64,000 bases of DNA, from contig CAWHOW010000042.1 in NCBI GenBank assembly GCA_963831005.1, positions 1-64,000 of the forward strand, written 5' to 3'. The DNA comes from CAWHOW01 sp963831005 (GTDB lineage Bacteria > Bacteroidota > Bacteroidia > Bacteroidales > CG2-30-32-10). Of this stretch, positions 17,499 through 26,684 are shown piece after piece. Positions within the stretch are counted from its first letter, which is position 1, and every line of letters begins with the position of its first letter. The notes beneath the pieces are model-generated. The model was given only the letters and a program-made list of their open reading frames with translations. It was not told the origin of the DNA and made no database searches. Made by a program: the position numbers and the translations under genes.

Positions 17499-18254
17499 GA
17501 GAAGTGAGTACTCGGTAGCGAGAAGTGAGTACTCGGATGCGAGAAGTGAGTAGTCGGGTGCGAGAAGTGAGTAGTCGGACGCGAGAAGTGAGTAGTCGGT
17601 ACCGAGAAGTGAGTAGTCGGTAGCGAGAAGTGAGTACTCGGCAGCGAGAAGTGAATACTCGGAAGCGAGAAGTGAATACTCGGGCACGAGAAGTGAGTAG
17701 TCGGGCGCGAGAAGTGAATACTCGGAAGCGAGAAGTGAGTACTCGGGCACGAGAAGTGAGTAGTCGGGCACGAGAAGTGAATACTCGGAAGCGAGAAGTG
17801 AGTAGTCGATAGCGAGAAGTGAGTACTCGGCAGCGAGAAGTGAGTAGTCGGATGCGAGAAGTGAGTAGTCGGGTGCGAGAAGTGAGTTCTCGGGTGCGAG
17901 AAGTGAGTAGTCGGACGCGAGAAGTGAGTTCTCGGAAGCGAGAAGTGAATTCTCGGAAGCGAGAAGTGAATACTCGGGCACGAGAAGTGAGTAGTCGGTA
18001 CCGAGAAGTGAGTAGTCGGTAGCGAGAAGTGAGTACTCGGCAGCGAGAAGTGAATACTCGGAAGCGAGAAGTGAATACTCGGGCACGAGAAGTGAGTAGT
18101 CGGGCACGAGAAGTGAATACTCGGAAGCGAGAAGTGAGTAGTCGATAGCGAGAAGTGAGTACTCGGCAGCGAGAAGTGAGTACTCGGTAGCGAGAAGTGA
18201 GTACTCGGCAGCGAGAAGTGAGTTCTCGAGAGCGAGAAGTGAGTAGTCGGTGGT
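17499..18254 (+). repeat. 21-bp tandem array B (36 units, 756 bp)
   Basis: Units follow GAGAAGTGAGTA(C/G)TCGGnnGC, exactly 21 bp each, 36 end-to-end without spacers. Variation is confined to a few columns (G/A in GTGA(G/A)T, C/G in the TAC/TAG position, and the two bases before GCGAG or ACGAG). A block of units at 17635-17830 recurs near 18030-18170, a higher-order repeat that implies expansion by unequal recombination. All reverse frames are open across it, which creates three false 260-310-codon frames. Confidence 0.95.
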
Positions 18255-18617
18255 GAATTGGTGCAAGTGTTAGGAAAAGCAAGGGAAAAGCTTAAAGGAA
18301 AGCCCCAAGTACCAAGATTCAAGTCCCAAATTCCAAGTTAAATGAGTGTATTCTTATAACTTTACAATTGAGTACCTTAATGACAGGCAGGATTCTTGGG
18401 ATTTTGAATTTGGTTCTTGTGTCTTGAGACTTATTAATGATGAAAGATGGAGGAAATGTTAAAAGAAACGGGGATATTGTTTGGAAGGATGAAGGAGAAA
18501 GCGGTAGATTTGTGGCATTATTGTTTAGAATTAACTCAAACGGGTTAATACAAAGGTTGTGAAGTATCATAGTTCATATTAATATGATTATAAAACTGAC
18601 GTCGAATAATATATAAA

Positions 18618-20320
18618 ATGAAGAAAGAATATATTTGTTTTAGGCTTAATAATATTAATGTCATTTAATGCCTTTTCACAAGATATGCAATTGTAGCCAA
18701 TCGTTCAATTGGATGGTAAACACATTTGAAAAGAACAATGCAGGCTTTCAATATGCCAATTGACAAAAAGGGACAGGAAGATTATAATAAGTATACAGCA
18801 TCATTTAAAGAAAAAGTCTTAAATGCATCATCAGTTAATGATTGTCAGAAAATAATGCTTGATTGGTTACATTATTTCAGAAAAGGACATATAGGGGTTG
18901 GAATTAAAGGAACAGTAGCAAATGTTAATAAGCCAACAGATGATAAAACCAGCCAAAGATATAAAAACGAAAAAACAATTAATCTTACTGATAAACAACT
19001 GATAGATATATTAAACAAGAAACAGAATAAAAATCCCATTGAAGGCATATGGAGCGATGATAAATATACTATTGGAATTATTAAAGATAAGGATTTCAAA
19101 TAATAAATACTGCTTATCCACTTCGGTCAAGTAAAATGAAATATAAATAGACTTACTATATAAAAAGATTAAAAACGTGAAATTAAGTTTACCACATAGT
19201 ATCTAGGAACAGTAGGCTTCACATAGATTCAATAAGGACAATGAAGCAATTGGTATTATCGGGCTATGTGTTTTACTATGTTTCTACTGTGCCTATGTGG
19301 TAAAGTAAACTTGTTTAAAGGAGATAAGCAAGTTAATAAATATAATGCATTCATTATTAAAGCTGATAGTGCATATTGGTTGCCAAAACAAGTGAAAGCA
19401 GAACTTATGGTTAACAATGATAATAGAACTTTTTCTGTTAATTATTATACACAAGATCATTCTAAGCAAAATTGCCTGGCAAAATTCCTGACGGAATCAA
19501 ATAATTTACTGTTGTTATATAATGATTATTGGATACGGCAATTTCCTGATACTAACTTAACAAAAAAAGAAAGATTATTTCTTTCATTTATAAAAGAAAA
19601 GCATCCATTTGTTGAAAAACTAAGTGATAAAACTATTTATTTACGTATTCCTTCTTTTGAATATAATCAAAAAAAATATATTGATAGTGTTTTGTCAAAA
19701 AATGATAAACTAATTACATCTACACCAAATTTAATTATTGATATTCGCAACGGTACAGGAGGTAGTAGTCATTCCTGGGAAAATATAATTCCTTATTTAT
19801 ATACTAATATCGTTAGGGATATGGATAATCAGTATTTGGCAACCGATTTGAATGCCAAAGAATACGAAAGTTATGCAAAGAATTTTAAAGATACCAGTAT
19901 AAGTAAACGTTGTAGCAACACGGCTAAAAAGATGAGGGAACATTTAGGTGAATTCATAACTCTATCCGATCAAAAAGTCTCAACTTATACCTTGGCTAGA
20001 ATCTTCCCATATCCAATAAAAGTTGCTATTATTTGTAATAAATATAATTCAGCGCTGATGAAGGATTTTTATATGATGCCAAGCAGAGCACTAAAGTGAA
20101 AGTATTTGGTGTACCCACAATGGGTTGCTTTGATATTTCAAATGTGAATAATGTTGATTCTCCCGACGGTAAATTTATCTTACATTATTGTATGACCAAA
20201 AGCCTTAGTATCCCTGATTATTGTATCGATGGGGTTGGTATTCAACCCGATTATTATATTGATGATTCTATTAAAGAAGAAAACTGGATTGAGTATACCA
20301 AAACCATATTAGAAGAGTAG
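18618..20320 (+). pseudogene. S41-family (tail-specific) peptidase, frameshifted and split by an element
   Basis: Pieces in different frames reassemble into a secreted S41-like protease: a signal region (about 18618-18690), NCSQSFNWMVNTFEKNNAGF, then 18726-19103 (DYNKYTASFKEKVLNAS, HIGVGIKG), 19335-20099 (KYNAFIIKADSAYW, LIIDIRNGTGGSSHSW) and 20096-20320 (VKVFGVPTMGCFDISN). Breaks: at least one indel near 18630, one near 18690, an extra base near 18760, a 226-bp R3 element at 19109-19334, and a missing base near 20080. S41 proteases of this type cleave periplasmic substrates; this copy cannot make one. The element insertion plus several indels indicate real decay, not just read errors. Confidence 0.8.
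19109..19334 (-). mobile_element. Hairpin element R3, copy 1, inside the S41 gene (MITE-free)
   Basis: 226 bp with ends (A/T)ACTGCTTATC and GATAAGCAAGTT, flanked by AATAAA-containing sequence on both sides. The centre has TTTACCACATAG and CTATGTGGTAAA arms. It is the reverse complement of 62133-62559 minus the R1 element, and at GAAATATAAATAG (about 19139) it shows the intact site into which R1 inserted in the other copy. It interrupts the S41 reading frame between DKDFK and KYNAF. Confidence 0.85.
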
Positions 20321-20617
20321 GTTGCAAATAATAGATAAGTATGCCTGAGCACAGAAATAACATAGCTTTAACCATTAACTATAAATATCATGCATCGGAC
20401 TGCCTGCTACTGCCTCATGCCTACTTTTCGCTCTAAACTTTAAGCAAGCTAAAGAGCAGGCAAATGTACCAGGGAAATTGATGTTATGATGAAAGAGAAA
20501 ATGGTAAATTTGTAACAGAAAAATAATAGAAAGTAGGCAGTGGCAGTGATTAGAAGATAGTAGGCTTTGTTTTACTTACAAATGAAAAGAAGAAAAAGTA
20601 AACATAACGTATAATTT

Positions 20618-21208
20618 ATGAAAATACATAAAAATATACTTCTTTTATATACATGTCTTTTAACATTTGGCTTTTCATATGGACAGTTGATTCTGACTAA
20701 CGGGATAAGAAATAAAACAATTAACTATAAGCGCCAAATAACTTTTACCGGAAAAAAAATCACAATTACAAGTGATACTATTTACTATAAATACAGTGGC
20801 CATTTTATTACCATGTCAAATGATTCTGTATTATTACGACCAACTCAATCAAGTCTTGTTATAAACTATTTGGATAATAGAAGCAGAACTATTTCGACTG
20901 AATATATTAATGATTCATTAACTACGGCTCAAATATCGATTTATTCAATAAGAAATGTTAAGACCAGTAATAAAACGATAGATGGTATTTGCTCAGTAGT
21001 TGGAGCTTTAGGATTTTTAACTGCCACAATTATTTCCCCAATAATATCAGTAAATTACAATAATGGAATGTCATATAGACCCAGATATGCCGTGATGACT
21101 GGACTTTCAATTGCTACAATCGCAGCTTCAATTACTTTTGATTTATCTTGTAGTAAAAGGAAATATAAATTTAATAAGATAAATAATCCATGGAAAATCA
21201 AAGCATAA
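20618..21208 (+). CDS. Envelope protein: signal peptide, beta domain, two C-terminal helices
   Basis: 196 residues, signal MKIHKNILLLYTCLLTFGFS then a Thr/Ile-rich beta region (KRQITFTGKKITITSDTIYY, SSLVINYLDNRSRTIS). Two hydrophobic helices near residues 125-145 (CSVVGALGFLTATIISPI) and 162-178, and a basic tail. Third example of the layout seen at 10246 and 14569. Stands alone after the S41 pseudogene. The spacer before it (20321-20617) has CTGCCTACTGCC-type short repeats and no gene. Function unknown. Confidence 0.6.
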   Translation: MKIHKNILLLYTCLLTFGFSYGQLILTNGIRNKTINYKRQITFTGKKITITSDTIYYKYSGHFITMSNDSVLLRPTQSSLVINYLDNRSRTISTEYINDSLTTAQISIYSIRNVKTSNKTIDGICSVVGALGFLTATIISPIISVNYNNGMSYRPRYAVMTGLSIATIAASITFDLSCSKRKYKFNKINNPWKIKA

Positions 21209-21327
21209 ACTACTTCTGACTTATTTTTGCTTCAATAAAAAATTGAATAGATATACAATTGAACAATTAATCCAGCAACCCAATAACCATTAACTTTAGG
21301 CACTCCAAACTCAAGGCACTCTAGTCA

Positions 21328-22149
21328 CTATTCCTGGTTTCCTTCAATTATCTTCACCAGTTCCGAAATTTTCGGGGCAAGAATAATATCGGTGCGGCGG
21401 TTCTTGGCGCGGCCTTCGGCAGTGGTGTTGTCGGCAATAGGGAAATTATCGGCCCTGCCCGAGGGTATAACCTGTTTAGGACTTACTTTGTAATCCTGTG
21501 TAAGTATGCGTGTAATGGATGTGGCGCGCAGTACGCTAAGGTCCCAGTTATCTTTAATTACCTGCCCTTTAAGCGGAACATTGTCGGTATGGCCTTCCAC
21601 CATAATATCAATTTCGGGCTGTTTTGCCAGCACTTCGCCAACCATGGCAAGAGCTTCTTTCCCTTTCTTATCAACCACTGCACTTCCCGATTTGAATAAA
21701 AGCTTTTCCGATAGAGATACATACACTTTGCCATCTTTCATCTCTACAGTAAGTTCATCGCTGGTAAAGCCTGTCAAGGCTTTCTTTATCTTCGCCATCA
21801 GATCCTCGCTAGCCTCCTTTTGCTTATCAATAAGCGCCTGCATATCGCCTATCTTTTTATTGCTTTCTATCAGTGCATTTGTTTTTCGGCGCAGTTCCGT
21901 ATCAAGCTTGGTTTGTTCGTCAATGCAAATTTCGAGCTGTTCTTTATTCTTCTTTTCAAGGTCACGGTAGCGTTTAATCAGGCTGTCGAATTTGTTGGTA
22001 AGGTCGGTATATTTCGCAGTAAGTGCAGCAAGGCTGTCGCCGGTATTCTTCTTCGCTGTTTGAAGCTGCTGATATTTTTTCTTCGAAACTATGCAGGACG
22101 AAAGAACCACCGCCAATGTTATTCCGATAATAAGAACTTGTTTTTGCAT
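21328..22149 (-). CDS. OmpA/MotB-domain lipoprotein
   Basis: 273 residues. Lipoprotein signal MQKQVLIIGITLAVVLSSCI (lipobox LSSC), a coiled coil at about residues 25-125 (YRDLEKKNKEQLEICIDEQT), then an OmpA_C domain with LLFKSGSAVVDKKGKEAL, IMVEGHTDNVPLK and GRADNFPIADNTTAEGRAKN RRTDI. The domain binds peptidoglycan diaminopimelate, so the protein probably tethers outer membrane to the wall. The coiled coil before OmpA_C resembles the YiaD/Pal-like or MotB-like spacers of Bacteroidota. Three bases separate it from the upstream thioredoxin-like gene, so the two form an operon. Confidence 0.88.
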   Translation of the reverse strand: MQKQVLIIGITLAVVLSSCIVSKKKYQQLQTAKKNTGDSLAALTAKYTDLTNKFDSLIKRYRDLEKKNKEQLEICIDEQTKLDTELRRKTNALIESNKKIGDMQALIDKQKEASEDLMAKIKKALTGFTSDELTVEMKDGKVYVSLSEKLLFKSGSAVVDKKGKEALAMVGEVLAKQPEIDIMVEGHTDNVPLKGQVIKDNWDLSVLRATSITRILTQDYKVSPKQVIPSGRADNFPIADNTTAEGRAKNRRTDIILAPKISELVKIIEGNQE

Positions 22150-22152
22150 AAT

Positions 22153-22656
22153 TTACTGCTTTTCGTAATTCTTGGGGTCAATAGCTTTAGGTGTCCAGTT
22201 GCTGAGGAATTCAATTATTTTTTCAGCACTGTAGCCATCGTTAAATTCAAGCAGGCCGCTGTCCTGCGTATGTATCCTCACCCCTTTCCTGTTTAAGACC
22301 ACAAGCACGGGGAAACCAAAACGCTGAGGGAAATCAAGCGTTTTAAGTATATCGAGGTTCTTATTCTCTTTGCTGTAATTCAGATGATACAGTACAAAGT
22401 TGTTGGTGATCATAGTGTCGATTTCGTGAGTCTCAGCACAAAACTTAGTAAACCGCAAGCACCATTTACACCAGTTTCCGCCAATCTGAAGCAATACATT
22501 TTTTCCTGCCGAATCGGCTTTGGCTATTGCTTTAGCCATATCGTCTTTCGCGTTTGCCTGCGGGTTGTAAGGCTTAAGTTGTGTATCTTGAGCATAACTA
22601 GCAATAGTTCCAAACAGCATAAAGCCGGCAATAATCGTTATCAGGTTTTTTTTCAT
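22153..22656 (-). CDS. Exported thioredoxin-fold protein
   Basis: 167 residues from ATG 22656, with a signal peptide (MKKNLITIIAGFMLFGTIAS). A thioredoxin-like domain follows with redox motif WCKWC (in GNWCKWCLRF) and the cis-Pro segment FGFPVLVVLNRKG. Such proteins handle disulphides or reduce periplasmic partners. A five-codon-longer start at 22671 exists, but the inner Met starts the signal peptide better. A TAATTTTG -7-like element lies at 22681-22688 on this strand. First gene of an operon with the OmpA-like lipoprotein. Confidence 0.85.
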   Translation of the reverse strand: MKKNLITIIAGFMLFGTIASYAQDTQLKPYNPQANAKDDMAKAIAKADSAGKNVLLQIGGNWCKWCLRFTKFCAETHEIDTMITNNFVLYHLNYSKENKNLDILKTLDFPQRFGFPVLVVLNRKGVRIHTQDSGLLEFNDGYSAEKIIEFLSNWTPKAIDPKNYEKQ

Positions 22657-22759
22657 AAGAATTTTTAACATTTAGGAAATCAAAATTATTAAATCCCGAT
22701 TAATAAAAATTCATACTTTTACAAAACAAATCAACAGCTTATTCACTTATTTCATAAGG

Positions 22760-23365
22760 ATGAAAATAATGAACAAACTAAAAATTATTTCGTTTTGCCT
22801 AATAACATCAACCTTGGCAGTTATACTTTTTTCCTGCAAAGGTCACGGGAAAAAAGATACTACTGGAGCTGATTCAACTAAAACTGCTGCAAAAGATACA
22901 ACAGTTAAAGCAGCTACTCCGGGCACCTTGGATGATGCAAAACAATTGGTTGCAAAATTCATGGCAAAAGGTGCCGATTATACTGCACTTACTGAAAACC
23001 TGAAACCCACACTAGAAGATGCCAAAGCCATATTCAAAAAAGATGCTGATGCCCAAAAAGCTTTCACATATATTTCTAAAGCTTATGCCTCAATTGAGAA
23101 ATCGAAAGATTATATCCGCCCTACGGTAATACAAACCGATTATATTGTTATTGGAGCCACACAGGCTGACCTGAAAAGCGGGAAAGTTAATGCAAAAGAT
23201 TTTGGTGGATTAAAACTTATAGCTTCACGTTTAAATGATAATGTTACTTTCTATATATTCAAGTTTGTTAAGAAAGGCGCTAAAGAAGGACTTAACCACT
23301 ATGGATTAATTTACGTTAATAATCATTGGGTGATATTCCTTAAAGTTTGGAAAGCATTTAAGTAA
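22760..23365 (+). CDS. Lipoprotein, unknown function
   Basis: 201 residues. Lipoprotein signal with LFSCKG lipobox (Cys about residue 26), followed by a Thr/Lys/Asp-rich linker (GADSTKTAAKDTTVKAAT) and a mixed domain (TLDDAKQLVAKFMAKGADY, DYIVIGATQADLKSGK, NHYGLIYVNNHWVIFLKVW). No catalogued domain recognised. It is divergent from the thioredoxin/OmpA operon. A start three codons downstream is equally possible. Confidence 0.7.
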   Translation: MKIMNKLKIISFCLITSTLAVILFSCKGHGKKDTTGADSTKTAAKDTTVKAATPGTLDDAKQLVAKFMAKGADYTALTENLKPTLEDAKAIFKKDADAQKAFTYISKAYASIEKSKDYIRPTVIQTDYIVIGATQADLKSGKVNAKDFGGLKLIASRLNDNVTFYIFKFVKKGAKEGLNHYGLIYVNNHWVIFLKVWKAFK

Positions 23366-23367
23366 TT

Positions 23368-23522
23368 TAATTGCTTATTATCTCCTTTAATAACGTTTAC
23401 TTTACCACATAGGCACATTAGAAACATAGTAAAACACATAGGTGGATATTTTCAATTACTTCATAAAGTACATCGAATCTATGTGAGACCTATGTTCCTA
23501 TGATACTATGTGGTAAATTTAA
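23368..23522 (+). repeat. Element R3, copy 2 (degenerate)
   Basis: TGCTTATTATCTCCTTTAAT at the left and a central TTTACCACATAGGC ... TATGTGGTAAAT pair match the other R3 copies, in the orientation of 62133-62559. The right end (GATAAGCAG) is missing, so this is a decayed or truncated copy of about 155 bp. Confidence 0.65.
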
Positions 23523-23556
23523 TTCAAGGCCTTAAATTTAATAACTTGATAAGACA

Positions 23557-23590
23557 TAAAAAAAAGCCGACTTTCGTCGGCTCTTTTTTT
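23557..23590. terminator. Bidirectional Rho-independent terminator
   Basis: AAAAAAAA GCCGAC TTTC GTCGGC TCTTTTTTT: perfect 6-bp GC-rich stem with A-run and T-run on either side. It serves the convergent lipoprotein gene (+) and the reductase gene (-), which ends at 23590. Confidence 0.9.
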
Positions 23591-24750
23591 CAGGGATCAA
23601 GGGCCCCTTCAAAAACATCTATATTCTCGAGGTATTTTACTGACCTCTTTATGTATTCATGTGCAGGTTCCGGAAGCCCCATTTTTGTATCTTCAAGGAA
23701 TCTTGTATTGTCAAATATCTGCCCTAACTGAATGAATTTAAGATAAGGCTCAAGTCCGGCAAATAATATTCTCAGGGAACCTTTATCCTCAAATATTCTA
23801 TCCCAGTACTCAAGATATTCCTTATACTGGTACAAAGAACAATCAGGTTGCAAACGACCTTTAGCCCAGTTCTTCATTTGCTGTATCATTTCGATATCAA
23901 CAAACTTAAAAGGCGGCCTGTCTGAGAAATTACTTTCAAAAGCTTTAGTAAGTTTTAAAGGATTGGTCATGCGATCAGTTCCCGATGAAATATGATAAAT
24001 GGAATGATTTCTCTTAACAAAGAGAAGTTCAACAATTGCTTTTGCTGTGTAATCAACAGGAACAATATCCAGATTAGAATTAGGATTAACCGGAACAAGG
24101 CGCATAAGGTTTCCTGTAGCTAATGCCCATAAGATAACATACGAACGAGGAACCCAGGTACGTGTATCGCCCATAATAATGGAAGGGCGTGCAATCAAAA
24201 TTTTATCTTCGGGAAGATTGTTATGAATTGAAATTTCGCCTAGCATCTTTGTATAAGTATATTTTACAAAATGCTTTGAGTTAAGATTTGGCGACTCATC
24301 TTCATAAACTATCCTGTTACTAACACCTTCGCCGCAAATAGTAGCTGTACCAATATATTCGAATGTTTTAAGATTCTTCAGGTTTTTTGCCCATTGCAAC
24401 ACTTTTTCAAGACCGATAACATTAACCTTTTCAACCATTTCATTATAAATAGGAGAAAAAGAAGTGTTAGCAGCCGAATGTATCACAACATTAATATCGC
24501 GGAGATGTTTATTCTGAGTTAAAACTGTTGTTAATTCAGGGTCAATAAGGTCTGCAATAATGGGTATTATCTTCTTGTCATCGAATTTATCCTGATGAAG
24601 TGCAAAGATCTTTTTCAAACGAAATAACGATTCATCTTCCGATTTGGCCCTAATAAGACAGTATACTTTCTTTACTTCCTTTCTTTTAGAAAGGTTAACA
24701 AGTATCTCCCCCCCTAAGAAACCTGTAGATCCTGTTAGAAATATATTCAT
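23590..24750 (-). CDS. NAD(P)-dependent thioester/fatty-acyl reductase-like SDR protein
   Basis: 386 residues. The N-terminal Rossmann motif TGSTGFLGGEIL (GxxGxxG) and RAKSEDESLFRLKK are typical of the 'NAD_binding_4' (Male-sterility/thioester reductase) branch of extended SDRs, which reduce acyl thioesters to aldehydes or alcohols. An SDR-type YTKMLGE (YxxxK) is visible near residue 175, along with the VPVDYTAKAIVELL segment. The substrate is unknown, but members often work on fatty acyl-CoA/ACP. The C-terminal ~100 residues are helical. Single gene ending at a strong terminator; 92 bp separate it from the SMR gene upstream, so cotranscription is possible. Confidence 0.82.
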   Translation of the reverse strand: MNIFLTGSTGFLGGEILVNLSKRKEVKKVYCLIRAKSEDESLFRLKKIFALHQDKFDDKKIIPIIADLIDPELTTVLTQNKHLRDINVVIHSAANTSFSPIYNEMVEKVNVIGLEKVLQWAKNLKNLKTFEYIGTATICGEGVSNRIVYEDESPNLNSKHFVKYTYTKMLGEISIHNNLPEDKILIARPSIIMGDTRTWVPRSYVILWALATGNLMRLVPVNPNSNLDIVPVDYTAKAIVELLFVKRNHSIYHISSGTDRMTNPLKLTKAFESNFSDRPPFKFVDIEMIQQMKNWAKGRLQPDCSLYQYKEYLEYWDRIFEDKGSLRILFAGLEPYLKFIQLGQIFDNTRFLEDTKMGLPEPAHEYIKRSVKYLENIDVFEGALDP

Positions 24751-24842
24751 TATATAGAAAGTTTTATGAAAATTTAATTTGCAAAGGAAACAAAAATCTT
24801 GCCAAAAAGAAACAATTAAATGAATTTAACAATGAAAATAAA

Positions 24843-25157
24843 TCAATCGAACATCTCCAATCCAATAATACCAACTATTATGAGAGCTATTGAAACTATC
24901 TTAATAACGGAAACAGGTTCCTTGAACCATACTATCCCGATAACTGCAATTAAAGCAGTGCCGCAACTGGCCCAAATTGCATAAGCAACGCTAACTTCAA
25001 GTTTCTTCAAAACAAAAACAAGTGAAATCAAACTTAGTCCATAAAATAAGAACACCAGCACCGATGGCCATAGTTTAGTGAAACCATCAGCATATTTCAT
25101 CATAACAGTTCCCATTACTTCAAAAACTATCCCTATTGCCAGAAATAACCACGCCAT
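24843..25157 (-). CDS. Small multidrug resistance (SMR/EmrE-type) transporter
   Basis: 104 residues from ATG 25157, the standard SMR size; a longer frame to 25199 lacks justification. Four helices: MAWLFLAIGIVFEVMGTVMM carries the conserved membrane Glu (equivalent to E14 of EmrE), then SVLVFLFYGLSLISLVFVLK, the signature VAYAIWASCGTALIAVIGIV and KIVSIALIIVGIIGLEM. Members are dual-topology proton antiporters for cationic drugs or guanidinium. The WASCGTA...GIVWFKEP wording fits both Qac/EmrE and Gdx groups, so substrate is open. It lies 57 bp after the nucleoside deaminase gene on the same strand. Confidence 0.9.
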   Translation of the reverse strand: MAWLFLAIGIVFEVMGTVMMKYADGFTKLWPSVLVFLFYGLSLISLVFVLKKLEVSVAYAIWASCGTALIAVIGIVWFKEPVSVIKIVSIALIIVGIIGLEMFD

Positions 25158-25214
25158 AAATATTCTGAATTGTTTTGCAAAAGTAACATTAAATACCAAT
25201 AAATCAGAAATTGT

Positions 25215-25658
25215 TTATTCAGAAATATCCTCATTCCACAATTCGGAATTTTCGGATATGAACTTCTTCATCATCAATATTGTGGGTTCATCATTAAGAA
25301 GTATTACTTCAACACCATGGCTTTGGAGGAAGTCAATATTACCCTCAAAATTAAGGTTCTCCCCTATCACCACTCTTTCAATCTTAAACTGTACAATAGT
25401 TCCAGAACACATCATGCAGGGACTTAAAGTTGTGTATAATGTCATTCCTTTATAACTTTTTTGCCTTCCTGCATTCTGCAAACCATCCATTTCACCGTGA
25501 AGGATTGGATTGTCTTTCTGCACTCTCTGGTTATGCCCCACTCCTATTATCTTATTTCCTTTTACCAGTGCTGCTCCGATAGGTATACCGCCTTCTGCAA
25601 GCCCTTTGCGTGCTTCTTCAAAAGCAGCTTTATACATTTCGTAATATTGTTCTTCCAT
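25215..25658 (-). CDS. Zinc-dependent cytosine/nucleoside deaminase
   Basis: 147 residues from ATG 25658. The frame continues upstream to 25721, but that part translates the R5 hairpin repeat, so the inner start is chosen. Zinc motifs are complete: HGEMDGLQNAG (H-x-E, catalytic Glu) and SPCMMCSG (P-C-x-x-C). The HGEMDGLQNAGR wording resembles fungal-type cytosine deaminase more than tRNA adenosine deaminase TadA. Predicted reaction: hydrolytic deamination of cytosine or a related base, in the cytoplasm, for pyrimidine salvage. Probably cotranscribed with the SMR gene. Confidence 0.88.
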   Translation of the reverse strand: MEEQYYEMYKAAFEEARKGLAEGGIPIGAALVKGNKIIGVGHNQRVQKDNPILHGEMDGLQNAGRQKSYKGMTLYTTLSPCMMCSGTIVQFKIERVVIGENLNFEGNIDFLQSHGVEVILLNDEPTILMMKKFISENSELWNEDISE

Positions 25659-25687
25659 ATAATGCTCTATAATAAATAAATCTTGTT

Positions 25688-25781
25688 CAGGACTAAAGTC
25701 CAAATTAGTAGCTTTTATCAATAACCCCAGACTTAAGTCTGGGGTTATTAAATGCCTCTATTAACTAGGGCTTTAGCCTTG
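25688..25781. repeat. Hairpin cluster R5, copy 2 (reverse order)
   Basis: Palindromes GGACTAAAGTCC, CCCCAGACTTAAGTCTGGGG and AGGGCTTTAGCCTT, the same three modules as 8299-8396 in inverse order. Located between the pirin and deaminase genes. Confidence 0.65.
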
Positions 25782-25815
25782 AAATAAAAACTTTTACCTG
25801 ATTACGATGATATTA

Positions 25816-26667
25816 CTATTTGTCCTTAATAAAAGTGCCTCGCTCATATTCCTCGAAAGCTATCTTTATTTCTTCATCAGTGTTCATTACTATAGGGCCG
25901 TACCATGCAACAGGTTCTCCGATAGGCTTTCCTGATATTAACAGGAAACGGGCAGCTTCATTTTTAGTTGTCACTTCAATAAAATCACCGTCTTCAAAAA
26001 GCACAACGTTTCCAATGATAACAATCTTTTCTTTATCTTCCGTGAAAGCAGCAGCGCCTTCAAACACATAAGCAAAGTAAGTATGCCCGATAATAGTTTT
26101 ATGCTTATAAGAAGTATTTGCAGGAACACTAATATCAAGGTATTCAGGATTTGTTGCAATATCAGTTACAGGTCCTGTTGTACCATTTAGGCTGCCACTG
26201 ATTATTTTAATCCTTACTCCATTTTCCAGTTTAATTTCAGGAATATCAATGCTTTTAACATCCCTGTATTTAGGTGGAATCATCTTTTGTTTAGCCGGAA
26301 GGTTTGCCCATAGCTGGAACCCATACATCCTGTCTTTTTCATCGCCTTTAGGCATTTCCTGGTGAATGATGCCGCTTCCTGCCGTCATCCATTGTACATC
26401 GCCGGAATAAATAATTCCTTCATTACCCATGCTGTCGCCATGTTCAACCCGACCTTGTAATATATAAGTAATAGTTTCAATGCCGCGATGCGGATGCCAT
26501 GGGAAGCCTCTAATGTATTTTGATTTATCATCGGAACCGAAAGCATCCAGAAGTAGAAAAGGGTCAAATTCAGGAACCTGTGCATTGCTGAAAACCCTGT
26601 TAAGTGAAACCCCTGCCCCATCTATTGTGGGACGGCTGTGATATATTTTCTTTATTTTGCGCTGCAT
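25816..26667 (-). CDS. Pirin-family cupin protein
   Basis: 283 residues, typical pirin length. The N-terminal bicupin half has DPFLLLDAFGSDDK, the metal-binding FPWHPHRGIETITYILQGRV and DSMGNEGIIYSGDVQWMTAG, GIIHQEMPKGDEKDRMYGFQ LWANLP: all characteristic pirin motifs with the metal-binding His/Glu present. The C-terminal cupin half is intact. Pirins bind iron and act as quercetinase-like dioxygenases or redox-sensing co-regulators; which applies here cannot be told. It follows the methyltransferase gene by 17 bp, so they form a two-gene operon. Confidence 0.93.
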   Translation of the reverse strand: MQRKIKKIYHSRPTIDGAGVSLNRVFSNAQVPEFDPFLLLDAFGSDDKSKYIRGFPWHPHRGIETITYILQGRVEHGDSMGNEGIIYSGDVQWMTAGSGIIHQEMPKGDEKDRMYGFQLWANLPAKQKMIPPKYRDVKSIDIPEIKLENGVRIKIISGSLNGTTGPVTDIATNPEYLDISVPANTSYKHKTIIGHTYFAYVFEGAAAFTEDKEKIVIIGNVVLFEDGDFIEVTTKNEAARFLLISGKPIGEPVAWYGPIVMNTDEEIKIAFEEYERGTFIKDK

Positions 26668-26684
26668 AAAGGAATTGTTTTATA

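Noticed and set aside
17384..18322. Three overlapping minus-strand frames of 261-312 codons and several plus-strand ones
   Set aside because: They are translations of the 21-bp array; the unit simply has no stop in those frames. No start context or domain, and all three frames are equally open.
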